Position numbers and translations under genes: made by a program. Below, piece after piece: positions 41,654-50,830 of a stretch of 64,000 nucleotides of DNA. The first letter of the stretch is position 1. Each line of letters starts with the position of its first letter. The notes under the pieces were generated by a model that was given only the letters and a program-made list of their open reading frames with translations, had not been told where the DNA came from and did not search any database. Origin of the DNA: Halovulum marinum (GTDB lineage: Bacteria; Pseudomonadota; Alphaproteobacteria; Rhodobacterales; Rhodobacteraceae); the NCBI RefSeq assembly GCF_009697225.1, contig NZ_WIND01000002.1:248001-312000 (forward strand), given 5' to 3'.

Positions 41654-43132
41654 ATGCTGGACGCCTTCGCCGCGCTGATGGACTGGCACAACCTGGTGCT
41701 GCTGCTGGTCGGCACCGGCCTGGGCATCGTGATCGGCGCGATCCCGGGCCTGACCGCCTCGATGCTGATCGCGCTGACGCTGCCGCTGACCTTCCACATG
41801 GACCCGGTCAACGCGGTCACGCTGCTGATCGGCGAATACGTCGGCGGCATCTCGGGCGGGCTGATCACCGCGATCCTGCTCAGGATGCCCGGCACGCCCG
41901 CCTCGATCGTGACCACCTTCGACGGCTACCCGATGGCGCAGTCGAACCGCGCCGAGCGGGCGCTGGCGCTGGGCATCATGGCCTCGGTCGTCGGCGGCAT
42001 CATCTCGTGGGGGTTCCTGGCCGGCATGTCGCCGGCGCTGGCCCGCTTCGCGCTGAAGTTCGGCCCGTGGGAGTACTTCACCCTGGTGCTGATGGCGCTG
42101 GTCATGCTGGCGGTGCTGGCGCAGGGCTCGCTGGTCAAGGGGCTGCTGGCGGCGGCGCTGGGCATGGCCTTCGCGCTGCCGGGCATCGACAGTTCCATCG
42201 GCCAGGCGCGGCTGACCTTCGGCTCTTCGGCGATGCTGTCGGGGTTCGGCCTGCTGCCGGTGCTGATCGGCGCCTTCGCCATCAGCCAGGTGTTGCGCGA
42301 CGCGGCGCAACCCATCAGCAACAAGAAGATCGAGATCCCGAAACGCCGCCTGCCGGTGCATCTGTCCGATGCGCGCACGCACGGGCCGAACATGGTGCGT
42401 TCGTCGCTGATCGGCACCTGGATCGGCCTGCTGCCGGGCATCGGCGGCAACATCGCGGCGCTGGTCAGCTATTCCACCGCCAAGCAGCTGTCGAAGGAGC
42501 CCGACCGCTTCGGCACCGGCCACGAGCCCGGCGTGGTCGCGGGCGAGTCCGCCAACAACGCCGCCATCGGCGGCGCGCTGATCCCGCTGATCACCATGGG
42601 CATCCCCGGCAGCGTGACCGAGGCGATCCTGATCGGCGCGCTGACGATCCACAACCTGCAGCCGGGGCCGCTGCTGTTCCAGAACGCGCCCGAGATCGCC
42701 TATGGCATCATCGCCGCCTACCTGCTGGCGAACCTGTTCATGCTGATCATGATGTGGGGCGCGGTCCGCTACATCGCGCAGCTGGTGCGGCTGCCGCGCG
42801 CCGGGCTGCTCAGCGTGATCCTGGTGTTCTGCGTCGTCGGCTCCTACGCGGTCAACTCCAGCTTCGTCGACGTCTGGGTGATGATCGCCTTCGGCGTCAT
42901 CGGCCTGGGGCTGGAGGCGGCGCGCGTCCCGCTCGGCCCGTTCGTGATCGGCTTCGTGCTCAGCCCGATCGCCGAGGAACAGCTGCGCGCCTCGCTGATG
43001 CTGTCGGACGGCAATGCGCTCGAGATCTTCCAGCGGCCCTACGCGCTGCTGTTCCTGGCGCTCGCCGTGCTGACCGTCGCCTGGCCCGCTATCCTGCAGC
43101 GGATCGCGCGCAGGCGGAGGGTTTCGACATGA
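41654..43132 (+). CDS. tctA: Tripartite tricarboxylate transporter large membrane protein (TctA), second copy
   Basis: This is a 492-residue permease with about eleven helices. Signature regions are IGAIPGLTASMLIALTLP, RMPGTPASIVTTFDGYPMAQ, and GLLPGIGGNIAALVSYSTAKQLS, followed by GVVAGESANNAAIGGALIPL. It differs from the first TctA through most of its length, so the two systems are not a recent duplication. The stop overlaps the start of the GntR gene, coupling regulator to transporter. Confidence 0.95.
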   Translation: MLDAFAALMDWHNLVLLLVGTGLGIVIGAIPGLTASMLIALTLPLTFHMDPVNAVTLLIGEYVGGISGGLITAILLRMPGTPASIVTTFDGYPMAQSNRAERALALGIMASVVGGIISWGFLAGMSPALARFALKFGPWEYFTLVLMALVMLAVLAQGSLVKGLLAAALGMAFALPGIDSSIGQARLTFGSSAMLSGFGLLPVLIGAFAISQVLRDAAQPISNKKIEIPKRRLPVHLSDARTHGPNMVRSSLIGTWIGLLPGIGGNIAALVSYSTAKQLSKEPDRFGTGHEPGVVAGESANNAAIGGALIPLITMGIPGSVTEAILIGALTIHNLQPGPLLFQNAPEIAYGIIAAYLLANLFMLIMMWGAVRYIAQLVRLPRAGLLSVILVFCVVGSYAVNSSFVDVWVMIAFGVIGLGLEAARVPLGPFVIGFVLSPIAEEQLRASLMLSDGNALEIFQRPYALLFLALAVLTVAWPAILQRIARRRRVST

Positions 43133-43854
43133 GCGCGCTCGACCTGCCCGGCGGGGGCCGGCGCTATCTTCAGGTCGCCCAGCAGCTGGCCGACCAGATC
43201 AACGACGGCGAGTACGCCACCGGCGAACGCCTGCCGCCCGAACGGGACCTGGCCAGCCAACTCGGCGTCAGCCGCACCACGGTGCGCGAGGCGCTGCTGG
43301 CGCTGGAGATCATGCGTTTCATCGAGATCCGCGTCGGCTCGGGCGTCTATGTGCTGTCGGAACACCTGCGCGACCGCGACCGGGGCGATCTGATCGCCAC
43401 CGACGCCGTCGGCCCGTGGGAGGTGCTGGAAGCGCGCCGCGTGGTCGAGGGCCACTCCGCCTATGCCGCCGCCCAGCGCGCGACCGACGCGCAGCTCGAC
43501 GCGATCGAGGCGGCGATGGAGCGCATGGCCGCCGCCATCGACGACATCCCCGTGTTCGACCAGGCCGACGTGGAGTTCCACGCTCTGATCGCACAGGCCG
43601 CCGGCAACGGGGTCATCGAAAGCTACGTCGCGCACCTGTGGCGGATGCGCGAGAGCAACCTCTGGAGCCGCTGGTACGACCTGACGCGCAAGCCGTCGAA
43701 CCGCCGCCGCTCGGTCCAGGACCACCGCGACATCCTGCGCGCGATGCGCCGCCGCATGCCCGAGAACGCCAAGACCGCCATGCAGGCGCATGTCGACGTG
43801 CTCGGCGACCGCTTCTTCGAGCTGAAGCTCGAACCAACCGACCGAAAGGACTGA
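43129..43854 (+). CDS. GntR/FadR-family regulator (FCD domain)
   Basis: This is a 241-residue regulator. The N-terminal winged helix carries GERLPPERDLASQLGVSRTTVREALLALE, and the C-terminal FCD domain (about 90-230) carries the metal-site pattern with Asp/His in DVEFHALIAQAAGN and His in QDHRDILRAM. FCD regulators bind carboxylic acids, including sugar acids. Embedded between tctA and the sulfatase gene, it probably controls the operon through the direct repeats at 40030-40071. It has an ATGA overlap with tctA. Confidence 0.92.
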   Translation: MSALDLPGGGRRYLQVAQQLADQINDGEYATGERLPPERDLASQLGVSRTTVREALLALEIMRFIEIRVGSGVYVLSEHLRDRDRGDLIATDAVGPWEVLEARRVVEGHSAYAAAQRATDAQLDAIEAAMERMAAAIDDIPVFDQADVEFHALIAQAAGNGVIESYVAHLWRMRESNLWSRWYDLTRKPSNRRRSVQDHRDILRAMRRRMPENAKTAMQAHVDVLGDRFFELKLEPTDRKD

Positions 43855-43856
43855 CC

Positions 43857-45320
43857 TTGACCGACGCGTCGCTCGACAAGCCCGACATCGTCCTGATAGT
43901 CACCGATCAGCAGCGCTACGACACCATCGCCGCGCTGGGTGCGTCCCACATGGACACGCCGAACATCGACCGGCTGGCGGAACGCGGCGTGACCTTCAGC
44001 AACTGCCATGTCACCGCGCCCAGCTGCGTGCCGTGCCGCGCCAGCCTGTTCACCGGCTATTACCCGCACACCAATGGCGTGCTGGCCAACGGCCAGCCGT
44101 GGAGCCGCACCTGGGTCGAGGATCTGGCCAATGCCGGCTACCGCACCGTCAACATCGGCAAGATGCACACCATCCCCTACGACGCCAAAGCCGGCTTCTC
44201 CGAGCGCTACACGGTCGAGAACAAGGACCGCTTCATGGAGGGGCGCTGGTATTTCGACGAATGGGACAAGGCGCTGGCCAGCCACGGGCTGAAGAAGCAG
44301 CAGCGCGTCGAGTACCGCAAGCGCGACGACTACCGCGACGCGCTGGGCGCCTTCCTGTGGGAACTGCCCGAGAAACTGCACTCCGACAATTTCGTCGGCG
44401 AGACCGCCAGATGGTGGCTGGAAACCAAGCCGGTGCAGGAGCCGCTGTTCCTGGTCGTCGGCTTCCCCGGACCGCACCCGCCCTATGACCCGACGCCGGA
44501 CTACGCGCAGAAGTACATGGACCGCGACCTGCCGCTGCCCGAGTTCACCGACGAGGATGCGGCCCATCTGCCGCCGCCGCTGACCGAGAAGCGCCTCCAT
44601 GATGTCGAGGTGGATCACGATTCCGTCGCGTGGAAGCTGAACCCGACGCGGGACGAACTGCACAGGATGCGCGCCTACTACTACGCCAATGTCGAGATGA
44701 TCGACAGACAGGTGGGCGGGATCCTGGACACGCTGGAAGCGCGCGGGCGGCTGGACAACACCATCATCATCTTCACCTCGGATCACGGCGACAACCTGGG
44801 CGACCACGGCCTCAGCCAGAAATGGGCGCCCTACGAGGAAGTCACCCGCGTGCCGCTGATCGTCAGCGCGCCGGAACGCTTCACGGGCGGGCGCGAAGTG
44901 GACGCGCTGGTGCAGCTGTTCGACCTCGGCCCGACGATCCTGGAATGGGCGGGGGTGGCGCCCGACCCGACCTTCGAGGCGGTCTCGCTGAACCCGGCGC
45001 TGGAGGGGCGCGCGTTCGCAGGCCGCGATCACGTGTTCTGCGAGCAGGGCGGCGACGTGAACCTGACCGGGGCCAGCTTCGTGACCATGGTCCGCTCGGA
45101 CACGCACAAGCTGGTGCACTACCAGGGCGCGGACTACGGCCAGCTGTTCGACCTGCAGGCCGATCCGCGCGAGCGGCGCAACCTGTGGGACGACGCGAAC
45201 GCGGCGCCGGTCAAGGCCGAGCTGATGCAGGTGCTGATGAACTGGCACATCGACAGCGCGGTGGCGACGCGGAACGCCCGCCGCCTGATCGTCGCGCCGC
45301 AGGCCGAGGTCGCGATCTGA
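43857..45320 (+). CDS. Sulfatase, cytoplasmic (first)
   Basis: This is a 487-residue type I sulfatase without a signal peptide. The start is TTG at 43857, with AAAGGA 6 bases upstream and 2 bp after the GntR stop. Metal ligands are in IVTDQQRYD near the start and TSDHGDNLGDHG later. The formylglycine motif is CVPCR (Cys57 to Arg61), the C-x-P-x-R form that needs conversion by a formylglycine-generating enzyme not found in the window. It should hydrolyse a sulfate ester in the cytoplasm. Co-transcription with a Tct transporter suggests a small sulfated carboxylate as substrate. FPGPHPPYDP and HKLVHY are further family features. Confidence 0.93.
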   Translation: MTDASLDKPDIVLIVTDQQRYDTIAALGASHMDTPNIDRLAERGVTFSNCHVTAPSCVPCRASLFTGYYPHTNGVLANGQPWSRTWVEDLANAGYRTVNIGKMHTIPYDAKAGFSERYTVENKDRFMEGRWYFDEWDKALASHGLKKQQRVEYRKRDDYRDALGAFLWELPEKLHSDNFVGETARWWLETKPVQEPLFLVVGFPGPHPPYDPTPDYAQKYMDRDLPLPEFTDEDAAHLPPPLTEKRLHDVEVDHDSVAWKLNPTRDELHRMRAYYYANVEMIDRQVGGILDTLEARGRLDNTIIIFTSDHGDNLGDHGLSQKWAPYEEVTRVPLIVSAPERFTGGREVDALVQLFDLGPTILEWAGVAPDPTFEAVSLNPALEGRAFAGRDHVFCEQGGDVNLTGASFVTMVRSDTHKLVHYQGADYGQLFDLQADPRERRNLWDDANAAPVKAELMQVLMNWHIDSAVATRNARRLIVAPQAEVAI

Positions 45321-45324
45321 GCCG

Positions 45325-45354
45325 GCGGCGCGGGGCTGGACAGTCCCGCGCCGC
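45325..45354 (+). terminator. 10-bp hairpin after the first sulfatase gene
   Basis: GCGGCGCGGG (45325-45334) pairs perfectly with CCCGCGCCGC (45345-45354), 5 bp past the sulfatase stop. There is no T-tract, but it is the only stable structure between this operon and the next gene and could end or protect the transcript. Confidence 0.6.
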
Positions 45355-45401
45355 TGCGGCACCAAGGTCAGCGGGGCATCCGGCCCCGCCGGGAGCCGCC
45401 C

Positions 45402-45923
45402 ATGCACATCGCCTGCACCACCATGACCGGCCGCGGCGGTACCGACCGCCTGCTGGCCTCGGTCGCGCAGCGCCTCGCCGCCGAGGGGCTGACCGCCTGC
45501 GGCGTGGTGCAGATCAACAGCAACTGCGGCCCCGACCGGCCCTGCGACATGGACGTGGCGGTGCTGCCCGACGGCCCCAGCTTCCGGATCTCGGAAACCC
45601 GCGGCCCGGGCGCCCGCGGCTGCCGGCTGGACCCCGACGCGCTGGAACGCGCCGTGGCCGAGGTCGCGGCCCGGCTCGGGCCCGGCACCGACCTGCTGAT
45701 CGTCAACAAGTTCGGCAAGCACGAGGCCGAGGGCCGGGGCTTTCGCGACGTCATCGCCCAGGCGCTGGCGCTGGACGTCCCGGTGCTGGTCGGGGTCAAC
45801 GCGCTTAACGTCGACGCCTTCGCCGCCTTCGCCGGCGGCATGGAGGCGCGCCTGCCACCCGACGAGGCGGCGATCCTGGCCTGGGTGCGGGCGCACCGGC
45901 CGGCCCGCCCCCGGCGCGCTTGA
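45402..45923 (+). CDS. DUF2478 family protein
   Basis: This is a 173-residue cytoplasmic protein matching DUF2478: GTDRLLASVAQRLAAEGL, CGVVQINSN, CDMDVAVLPDGP, ISETRGPGARGCRLDP, and LLIVNKFGKHEAEGRGF. The family looks like a P-loop-NTPase relative with a lost nucleotide loop and usually sits beside molybdenum-related genes. No such genes are here. It is unlinked in function to the sulfatase genes as far as can be seen, and separated from them by a hairpin. The function is unknown. Confidence 0.82.
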   Translation: MHIACTTMTGRGGTDRLLASVAQRLAAEGLTACGVVQINSNCGPDRPCDMDVAVLPDGPSFRISETRGPGARGCRLDPDALERAVAEVAARLGPGTDLLIVNKFGKHEAEGRGFRDVIAQALALDVPVLVGVNALNVDAFAAFAGGMEARLPPDEAAILAWVRAHRPARPRRA

Positions 45924-46020
45924 CAAGCACGGATCGCAGCGGCGATAACGGCTTGATTTTCGTCATACCATAATCGCCGGCCCGCGCATGCTGGTCGGCC
46001 CACTGCGGAGGACTCCCACC

Positions 46021-47118
46021 ATGCCGGCGATCCGTTCGGTCGAATGCGACCTGTTCCGTATCCCCCTGGCCGAGGTGCTGAGCGACGCCAAGCACGGCGA
46101 TCACACCCATTTCCAGCTGGTCACGGTGCGGATCGCGCTGGACGACGGCACCGAGGGCACCGGCTATACCTACACCGGCGGCTATGGCGGCGACGCGATC
46201 AAGGCGATGGTGGACACCGACCTCAGGCCCTGGCTTCTGGGCCGCGACGGCGGCGACATCGACGCGGTCCATGACGGCATGCAGTGGCTGGTGCATTATG
46301 TCGGCCGCGGCGGCATCGCCTCGTTCGCGATCTCGGCGGTGGACATCGCGCTGTGGGACGCGCGCGGCAAGCGCGAGGGCAGGGCGCTGTGGCAGATGGC
46401 CGGCGGCGATACCGACCGCTGCCGCGCCTATTGCGGCGGCATCGATCTGAACTTCCCGCTGCCCAAGCTGCTAGACAGCATCCGGGGCTATCTCGACCGG
46501 GGCGCCGACGCGGTGAAGATCAAGATCGGCCAGCCCGAGCTTGCCACCGATATCGAACGGATCGCCGCGGTGCGCGAACTGCTCGGCCCGGACCGGCATT
46601 TCATGGTCGACGCCAACTACGGCATGAGCGTCGCTCAGGCGATCGAGGCCTCGAAGGCCTTCGCGCGCTTCAACCTGACCTGGTTCGAAGAGCCGATCAT
46701 CCCTGACGACTACGACGGTTACGCCCGCATCACCGACGAAACCGGCATGCCCGTCGCGCAGGGCGAGAACCTGCACACGATCCACGAATTCGAGCAGGCC
46801 GTGGCGCGGTCGAAACTGGCGTTCCTGCAGCCCGACGGATCGAACTGCGGCGGCATCACCGGCTGGCTGCGCGCGGCGAAACTTGGCGCCGACGCGGGCA
46901 TCACCGTCTGCAGCCACGGCATGCAGGAGCTGCACGTCAGCCTGGTGTCGGGCTTTCCCGGCGACGGCTGGATCGAGGTGCACTCGTTCCCGATCGACCA
47001 GTACACCACGCGCCCGCTGCGGCTGCAGGACCACCGCGCCGTGGCGCCGTCCGAGCCCGGCACCGGGGTGGTGTTCGACTGGGACCGGCTGCGCGCCGCG
47101 CACGACCCGGCGCGCTGA
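46021..47118 (+). CDS. Mandelate racemase/muconate lactonizing enzyme family, probable acid-sugar dehydratase
   Basis: This is a 365-residue enolase-superfamily enzyme. The capping domain is followed by a barrel with AVKIKIG (KxK), VDANYG (metal Asp), WFEEPI (Glu), AQGENLHT (Glu) and [12 protein letters not shown], whose His is the general acid/base. The closest pattern in my knowledge is galactarate/talarate dehydratase. It should abstract the alpha proton of a sugar acid and eliminate water. CGGAGGA lies before the ATG at 46021. The 97-bp leader includes an AT-rich patch, and the gene is convergent with a GntR gene 3 bp downstream. Confidence 0.87.
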   Translation: MPAIRSVECDLFRIPLAEVLSDAKHGDHTHFQLVTVRIALDDGTEGTGYTYTGGYGGDAIKAMVDTDLRPWLLGRDGGDIDAVHDGMQWLVHYVGRGGIASFAISAVDIALWDARGKREGRALWQMAGGDTDRCRAYCGGIDLNFPLPKLLDSIRGYLDRGADAVKIKIGQPELATDIERIAAVRELLGPDRHFMVDANYGMSVAQAIEASKAFARFNLTWFEEPIIPDDYDGYARITDETGMPVAQGENLHTIHEFEQAVARSKLAFLQPDGSNCGGITGWLRAAKLGADAGITVCSHGMQELHVSLVSGFPGDGWIEVHSFPIDQYTTRPLRLQDHRAVAPSEPGTGVVFDWDRLRAAHDPAR

Positions 47119-47121
47119 GCC

Positions 47122-47877
47122 TCAGCGCGCGCTGTCGAACGTCACCCGGACATATTCCCAAGCCGAGCGCAGGTGATCGGTCAGCGCACGCTCGGCCGCC
47201 TCGGGGTCGCGCTCGACGATGGCGTCGAAGATCGCCTTGTGGCTGCCGTAGTTGACCCTGTTCCGCTCCGGATAGCGCTGCATCCGCAGCCAGTGCGGCG
47301 ACAGCCAGGCAGCATAGGCCGCGTGCACGGCAGGGAACACCGGGTTGCGGGTCATGCGGTAGAGCACGCCGTGAAACTCGGTGTCGGTGCGGTAGAAGTC
47401 CTCGGAATCGTCGATCGCCGCGCGGTTCGCCTCCAGCGCCGCGGCCAGCATCTCGATGTCGGCCTTGGTGGCGGACAGGGCGGCGTCGCGCACCAGCCCG
47501 CGCTCGATGAAGATCCGGGTGTCGAACAGGTTGCGCACGTCGGTGCTGTCGACCAGCAGGTGGCGGATGATGCCGCCGATGCTGTCGACGGCGGTGCGGT
47601 AGTCGGGGCGCTTCACGATCGGCCGGTGGCGCGGGCGGCTCTGCAGCATGCCGCGCGCGCTCATCATGATGATCGCCTCGCGGATCACGGTGCGACTGGC
47701 GCCGAAGCGCTGAATCAGGTCGCGCTCGGCCGGCAGCGGCCGGCCGTCGGGCAGGGTGCCCGACAGGATCTCTGCTTCCAGCGCGCTGACCACCGCGTCG
47801 GCCGCGCGGCTGTCGCCCGGAACCTCGTCCTCGAGTCCGGCGGGGTGGGCAAGGTCGTGTTCGCTGTGTTGCGCCAT
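47122..47877 (-). CDS. GntR/FadR-family regulator (FCD domain)
   Basis: This is a regulator of about 251 residues with a winged helix (DGRPLPAERDLIQRFGASRTVIREAIIMM) and an FCD ligand domain (VRNLFDTRIFIERGLVRDA, TDTEFHGVLYRMTRNPVF, and SHKAIFDAIVERDPEAAERAL, supplying the Asp and His metal ligands). The ATG at 47877 is used; ATG 47916 would add 13 residues and neither has a strong ribosome site. It is divergent from the second sulfatase operon, with two palindromes in the gap. It probably represses that operon and itself until a sugar acid binds. Confidence 0.9.
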   Translation of the reverse strand: MAQHSEHDLAHPAGLEDEVPGDSRAADAVVSALEAEILSGTLPDGRPLPAERDLIQRFGASRTVIREAIIMMSARGMLQSRPRHRPIVKRPDYRTAVDSIGGIIRHLLVDSTDVRNLFDTRIFIERGLVRDAALSATKADIEMLAAALEANRAAIDDSEDFYRTDTEFHGVLYRMTRNPVFPAVHAAYAAWLSPHWLRMQRYPERNRVNYGSHKAIFDAIVERDPEAAERALTDHLRSAWEYVRVTFDSAR

Positions 47878-47969
47878 GTACACCGGTTCCCGTCGTTCGC
47901 TGCCGTTCCATCGCACAAGGCGCGGCCGACCGCCAGTTGCGGACGGTCGCGGATCGCGACAGCGGGAAA

Positions 47970-48009
47970 TGTATCATACAAAAATTGCTCCGTGCCAAAA
48001 ATTTGGTAC
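47970..48009. promoter_or_regulatory. Two GntR-type palindromes between gntR and the second sulfatase gene
   Basis: TGTATCATACA (47970-47980) is a perfect 11-bp palindrome and GTGCCAAAAATTTGGTAC (47992-48009) is an 18-bp palindrome with one mismatched pair. Both have the TGTAT/TTGGTAC style of GntR sites for sugar-acid regulators such as UxuR and ExuR. The surrounding 120 bp are strikingly AT-rich. A TTGACT element at 48029-48034 may be the plus-strand -35 box. Confidence 0.62.
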
Positions 48010-48094
48010 GACAAGAATTGATTCCGTGTTGACTGAACAATAACCCGCAGCCTATCGTCACGTCAGCAACGATAAGACCGAACAGGGAAAACGC

Positions 48095-49624
48095 GTGACG
48101 CACCGTCGACCGAACGTCATTCTCATCTCCTCCGACCAGCAACGCGGAGATTGCATTGGCGCCGACCGGCGCAACGTGCGCACGCCGAACATCGACCGCA
48201 TCGGCCAGGCGGGCGCGCGGTTCGCGAACTGCATCACGCCGCATCCGATGTGCATGGCCGCCCGCGCATCCATCCTGACCGGCAAGCTGCCCTATACCCA
48301 CGGCGTGCGCGACAACGGCCGCGACCTGGACCCGGGGTTCGGCGCGCAGGGGCTGGGCGGGATCTTCGGTTCTGCCGGTTACGCCACGCATTTCATCGGC
48401 AAGGCGCATTTCACCTCGCACCAGACGTTCGCGCCGACCGGCCAGCCCGAGAACTACCAAAGCGCGGCGGACTGCCCGCCGGACTGGTCCGGCCCCTATT
48501 TCGGCTTCGACAACCTGCAGATGATGCTGCGGCCCCACCACCACACCCGCTGGTACGACCTGCCGCAGGGCCTGCATTACGAACGGTTCCTCGACCGCGA
48601 CGGCAAGGGACAGGAGCGGTGGGACCGCGCCAAGGAAGCCCTGCCGCCCGAGACCGGCCATTTCCAGGCCTGGCGCTCGAAACTGGAGGAGCCCTGGCAT
48701 TCCACCGCCTGGATCGGTGACCGCGCCGTCGAGATGATCGCAGGGCAGGGTGACGACCCGCTGCTGGCCTGGGTCTCGTTCCCCGACCCGCACCCGCCGT
48801 TCCTGTCGCCGCTGCCCTGGGGCAGCATGTACGACCCGGACGAGGTGGATCTGCCGAACCACTACGAACTGGATCTGGACCGCCGTCCCCGCTGGCACCA
48901 CGGCTTCCTGCACAACCCGATCCGCACCAGCCAGGGCACCGAGCACAACGCCCGCGGCGTGAACTGGGGCGGCAAGGGCGAGATCACCGAGGCCGCGCTG
49001 CGCCAGATCACCGCGATCTACTACGGCATGATCTCGAACATCGACGCCCAGGTGGGGCGGGTGCTGGACGCGCTGGCCGCGAAGGGTGCGCTGGACAACA
49101 CCTATGTCATCTACATCAGCGACCACGGCGAATGGCTGGGCGATCACGGCCTGCTGCTGAAGGGGCCGATGCTGTATGACGGCCTGCTGCGGGTGCCCTG
49201 CCTGATGCAGGGACCGGGGGTGCCGCAGGGCAGGGTGATCGACGATCCGGTCAGCACGCTCGACCTGCGCGCGACGCTGTCGGACCTGTGCGCGGTCGAA
49301 GCCGCGCCCGACAACGGCGCCTCGCTGCGCGGGCTGCTGGACGGCACCGCCAGCCGCGACTTCGCCTGTGGCGAATGGGAGGTGGACGAAGGCCGCTCGG
49401 GCATCTCGCTGGACCTGCGCACCGTACGAACCGCGCGCCACCGGCTGTCGCTCGATCTGCAGTCCGGCACCGGCGAGCTTTACGACCTGCACGACGATCC
49501 CGACGAGATGGACAACCTGTTCGACGATTCTTCCGGCGCGTCAGCCCGCAAGGAACTCACCGACATGATCCGATCCCGCCCCGACGACATGATCCCCGCC
49601 GCGCCCCGCGTCGGCTGGCACTGA
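48095..49624 (+). CDS. Sulfatase, cytoplasmic (second)
   Basis: This is a 509-residue type I sulfatase with a GTG start at 48095 and a GGGA site upstream. It has no signal peptide. ILISSDQQRGD holds the first metal ligands. The formylglycine motif is CMAAR (Cys53 to Arg57), the rarer C-x-A-x-R form. YISDHGEWLGDHGLLLKGPM carries the second metal pair. LRTVRTARHRLSLDLQ and LYDLHDDPDEMDNLFDD are typical of the C-terminal domain. It belongs to a different sulfatase subfamily from the one at 43857. It is followed after 16 bp by a sugar-acid dehydratase, pointing to desulfation, then dehydration, of a sulfated sugar acid. Confidence 0.93.
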   Translation: MTHRRPNVILISSDQQRGDCIGADRRNVRTPNIDRIGQAGARFANCITPHPMCMAARASILTGKLPYTHGVRDNGRDLDPGFGAQGLGGIFGSAGYATHFIGKAHFTSHQTFAPTGQPENYQSAADCPPDWSGPYFGFDNLQMMLRPHHHTRWYDLPQGLHYERFLDRDGKGQERWDRAKEALPPETGHFQAWRSKLEEPWHSTAWIGDRAVEMIAGQGDDPLLAWVSFPDPHPPFLSPLPWGSMYDPDEVDLPNHYELDLDRRPRWHHGFLHNPIRTSQGTEHNARGVNWGGKGEITEAALRQITAIYYGMISNIDAQVGRVLDALAAKGALDNTYVIYISDHGEWLGDHGLLLKGPMLYDGLLRVPCLMQGPGVPQGRVIDDPVSTLDLRATLSDLCAVEAAPDNGASLRGLLDGTASRDFACGEWEVDEGRSGISLDLRTVRTARHRLSLDLQSGTGELYDLHDDPDEMDNLFDDSSGASARKELTDMIRSRPDDMIPAAPRVGWH

Positions 49625-49640
49625 GCACGAAAGAGACCGC

Positions 49641-50798
49641 ATGACCAAGATTGCCGCCATCGAACCGATCCTCGCCCGCGTCGGGGTCCGCAACCAGTTG
49701 CTGGTCAAGATCACCACCGAGGACGGCATCACCGGCTGGGGCGAGTCCGGCCTGTCCTCGCGCGAGCACAGCGTCGCCGCCAATGTCCGCCACTTCGCCG
49801 ATTTCCTTGTCGGGCAGGACAGCCGGCAGATCGGCCGGATCTGGCAGGAAAACTATCGCAGCCAGTATTTCGAGGGCGGGCGCGTCTTCACCGCCGCCAT
49901 GTCGGCGATCGACATTGCGCTCTACGACATTCTCGGCAAACGGCTGCAGGTGCCGGTCTACCAGCTTCTGGGCGGCAGGCACCGCGACAAGGTTCCGGCC
50001 TTCGCAACGACGAATGCCTCGGATATCGACGGCACGCTGGAGCAGATCAGCATGCTGCAGGAGGGCGGCTGGGACTGTATCCGCATCCTGCCCGGCATCT
50101 GGAACACCGGCGAGATCTTCGAGCCGCGCAAGTCCATCGCCGACACCGCCGAGCGCCTGATCGCCGTGCGCGAGCACGTCGGCCGCGAAATGACGCTGGG
50201 CATCGACTATCACCACCGGCTGTCGCTGGCCGAGGCGGCAAGCTTCTGCAACATGCTGCCCGCCGGCACGCTCGACTTCCTGGAAGAGCCGATCCGCGAC
50301 GAGACCCCCGAGGCCTATCGCACCCTGCGCACGATGACCGACATCCCCTTCGCCGTGGGCGAGGAATTCGCGTCGAAATGGCAGGCCGGCCCCTACATCG
50401 AGCAGGGGCTGACGCAGTACATGCGGCTGGATATCTGCAACATCGGCGGCTTCACCGAGGCGATGAAGGTCGCCGGCTGGTGCGAGCGGCATTACATCGA
50501 CCTGATGCCCCACAACCCGCTGGGCCCGGTCTGCACCGCCGCGACCGTGCACCTGGGCGCCGCCGTTCCGAACTGGTCCTGGGTCGAGACCCGCCAGGCC
50601 CCGACCGAGAACCTGGGCTTCCACGATCCCGGGCTGTTCCCGGTGCAGGTGCAGATGGACGGCCCCTTCTACATCACCCCCGACGCGCCGGGCCTGGGCG
50701 TCGAGGTCGACGAGGATGCGATCCGCGCCGCCGGCACGCCCGAGCATGTGGAGCCGCCGCACCTGAAGCGGCCCGACGGGTCGGTGACCAACTGGTGA
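49641..50798 (+). CDS. Galactonate dehydratase-like enolase-superfamily enzyme
   Basis: This is a 385-residue protein of the DgoD/ManD branch. The capping domain has [14 protein letters not shown] and the barrel has [10 protein letters not shown] (Asp and catalytic His), [19 protein letters not shown] and the diagnostic [10 protein letters not shown] motif with the second His. In DgoD-type enzymes these residues remove the C2 proton and the C3 hydroxyl of an aldonate to give a 2-keto-3-deoxy acid. It lies between the second sulfatase and a family-5 ABC importer in one operon. The exact sugar-acid stereochemistry is not predictable. Confidence 0.9.
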   Translation: MTKIAAIEPILARVGVRNQLLVKITTEDGITGWGESGLSSREHSVAANVRHFADFLVGQDSRQIGRIWQENYRSQYFEGGRVFTAAMSAIDIALYDILGKRLQVPVYQLLGGRHRDKVPAFATTNASDIDGTLEQISMLQEGGWDCIRILPGIWNTGEIFEPRKSIADTAERLIAVREHVGREMTLGIDYHHRLSLAEAASFCNMLPAGTLDFLEEPIRDETPEAYRTLRTMTDIPFAVGEEFASKWQAGPYIEQGLTQYMRLDICNIGGFTEAMKVAGWCERHYIDLMPHNPLGPVCTAATVHLGAAVPNWSWVETRQAPTENLGFHDPGLFPVQVQMDGPFYITPDAPGLGVEVDEDAIRAAGTPEHVEPPHLKRPDGSVTNW

Positions 50799-50830
50799 AG
50801 CGACCAGAAGAAACAGCAGAGGAGGAAATG

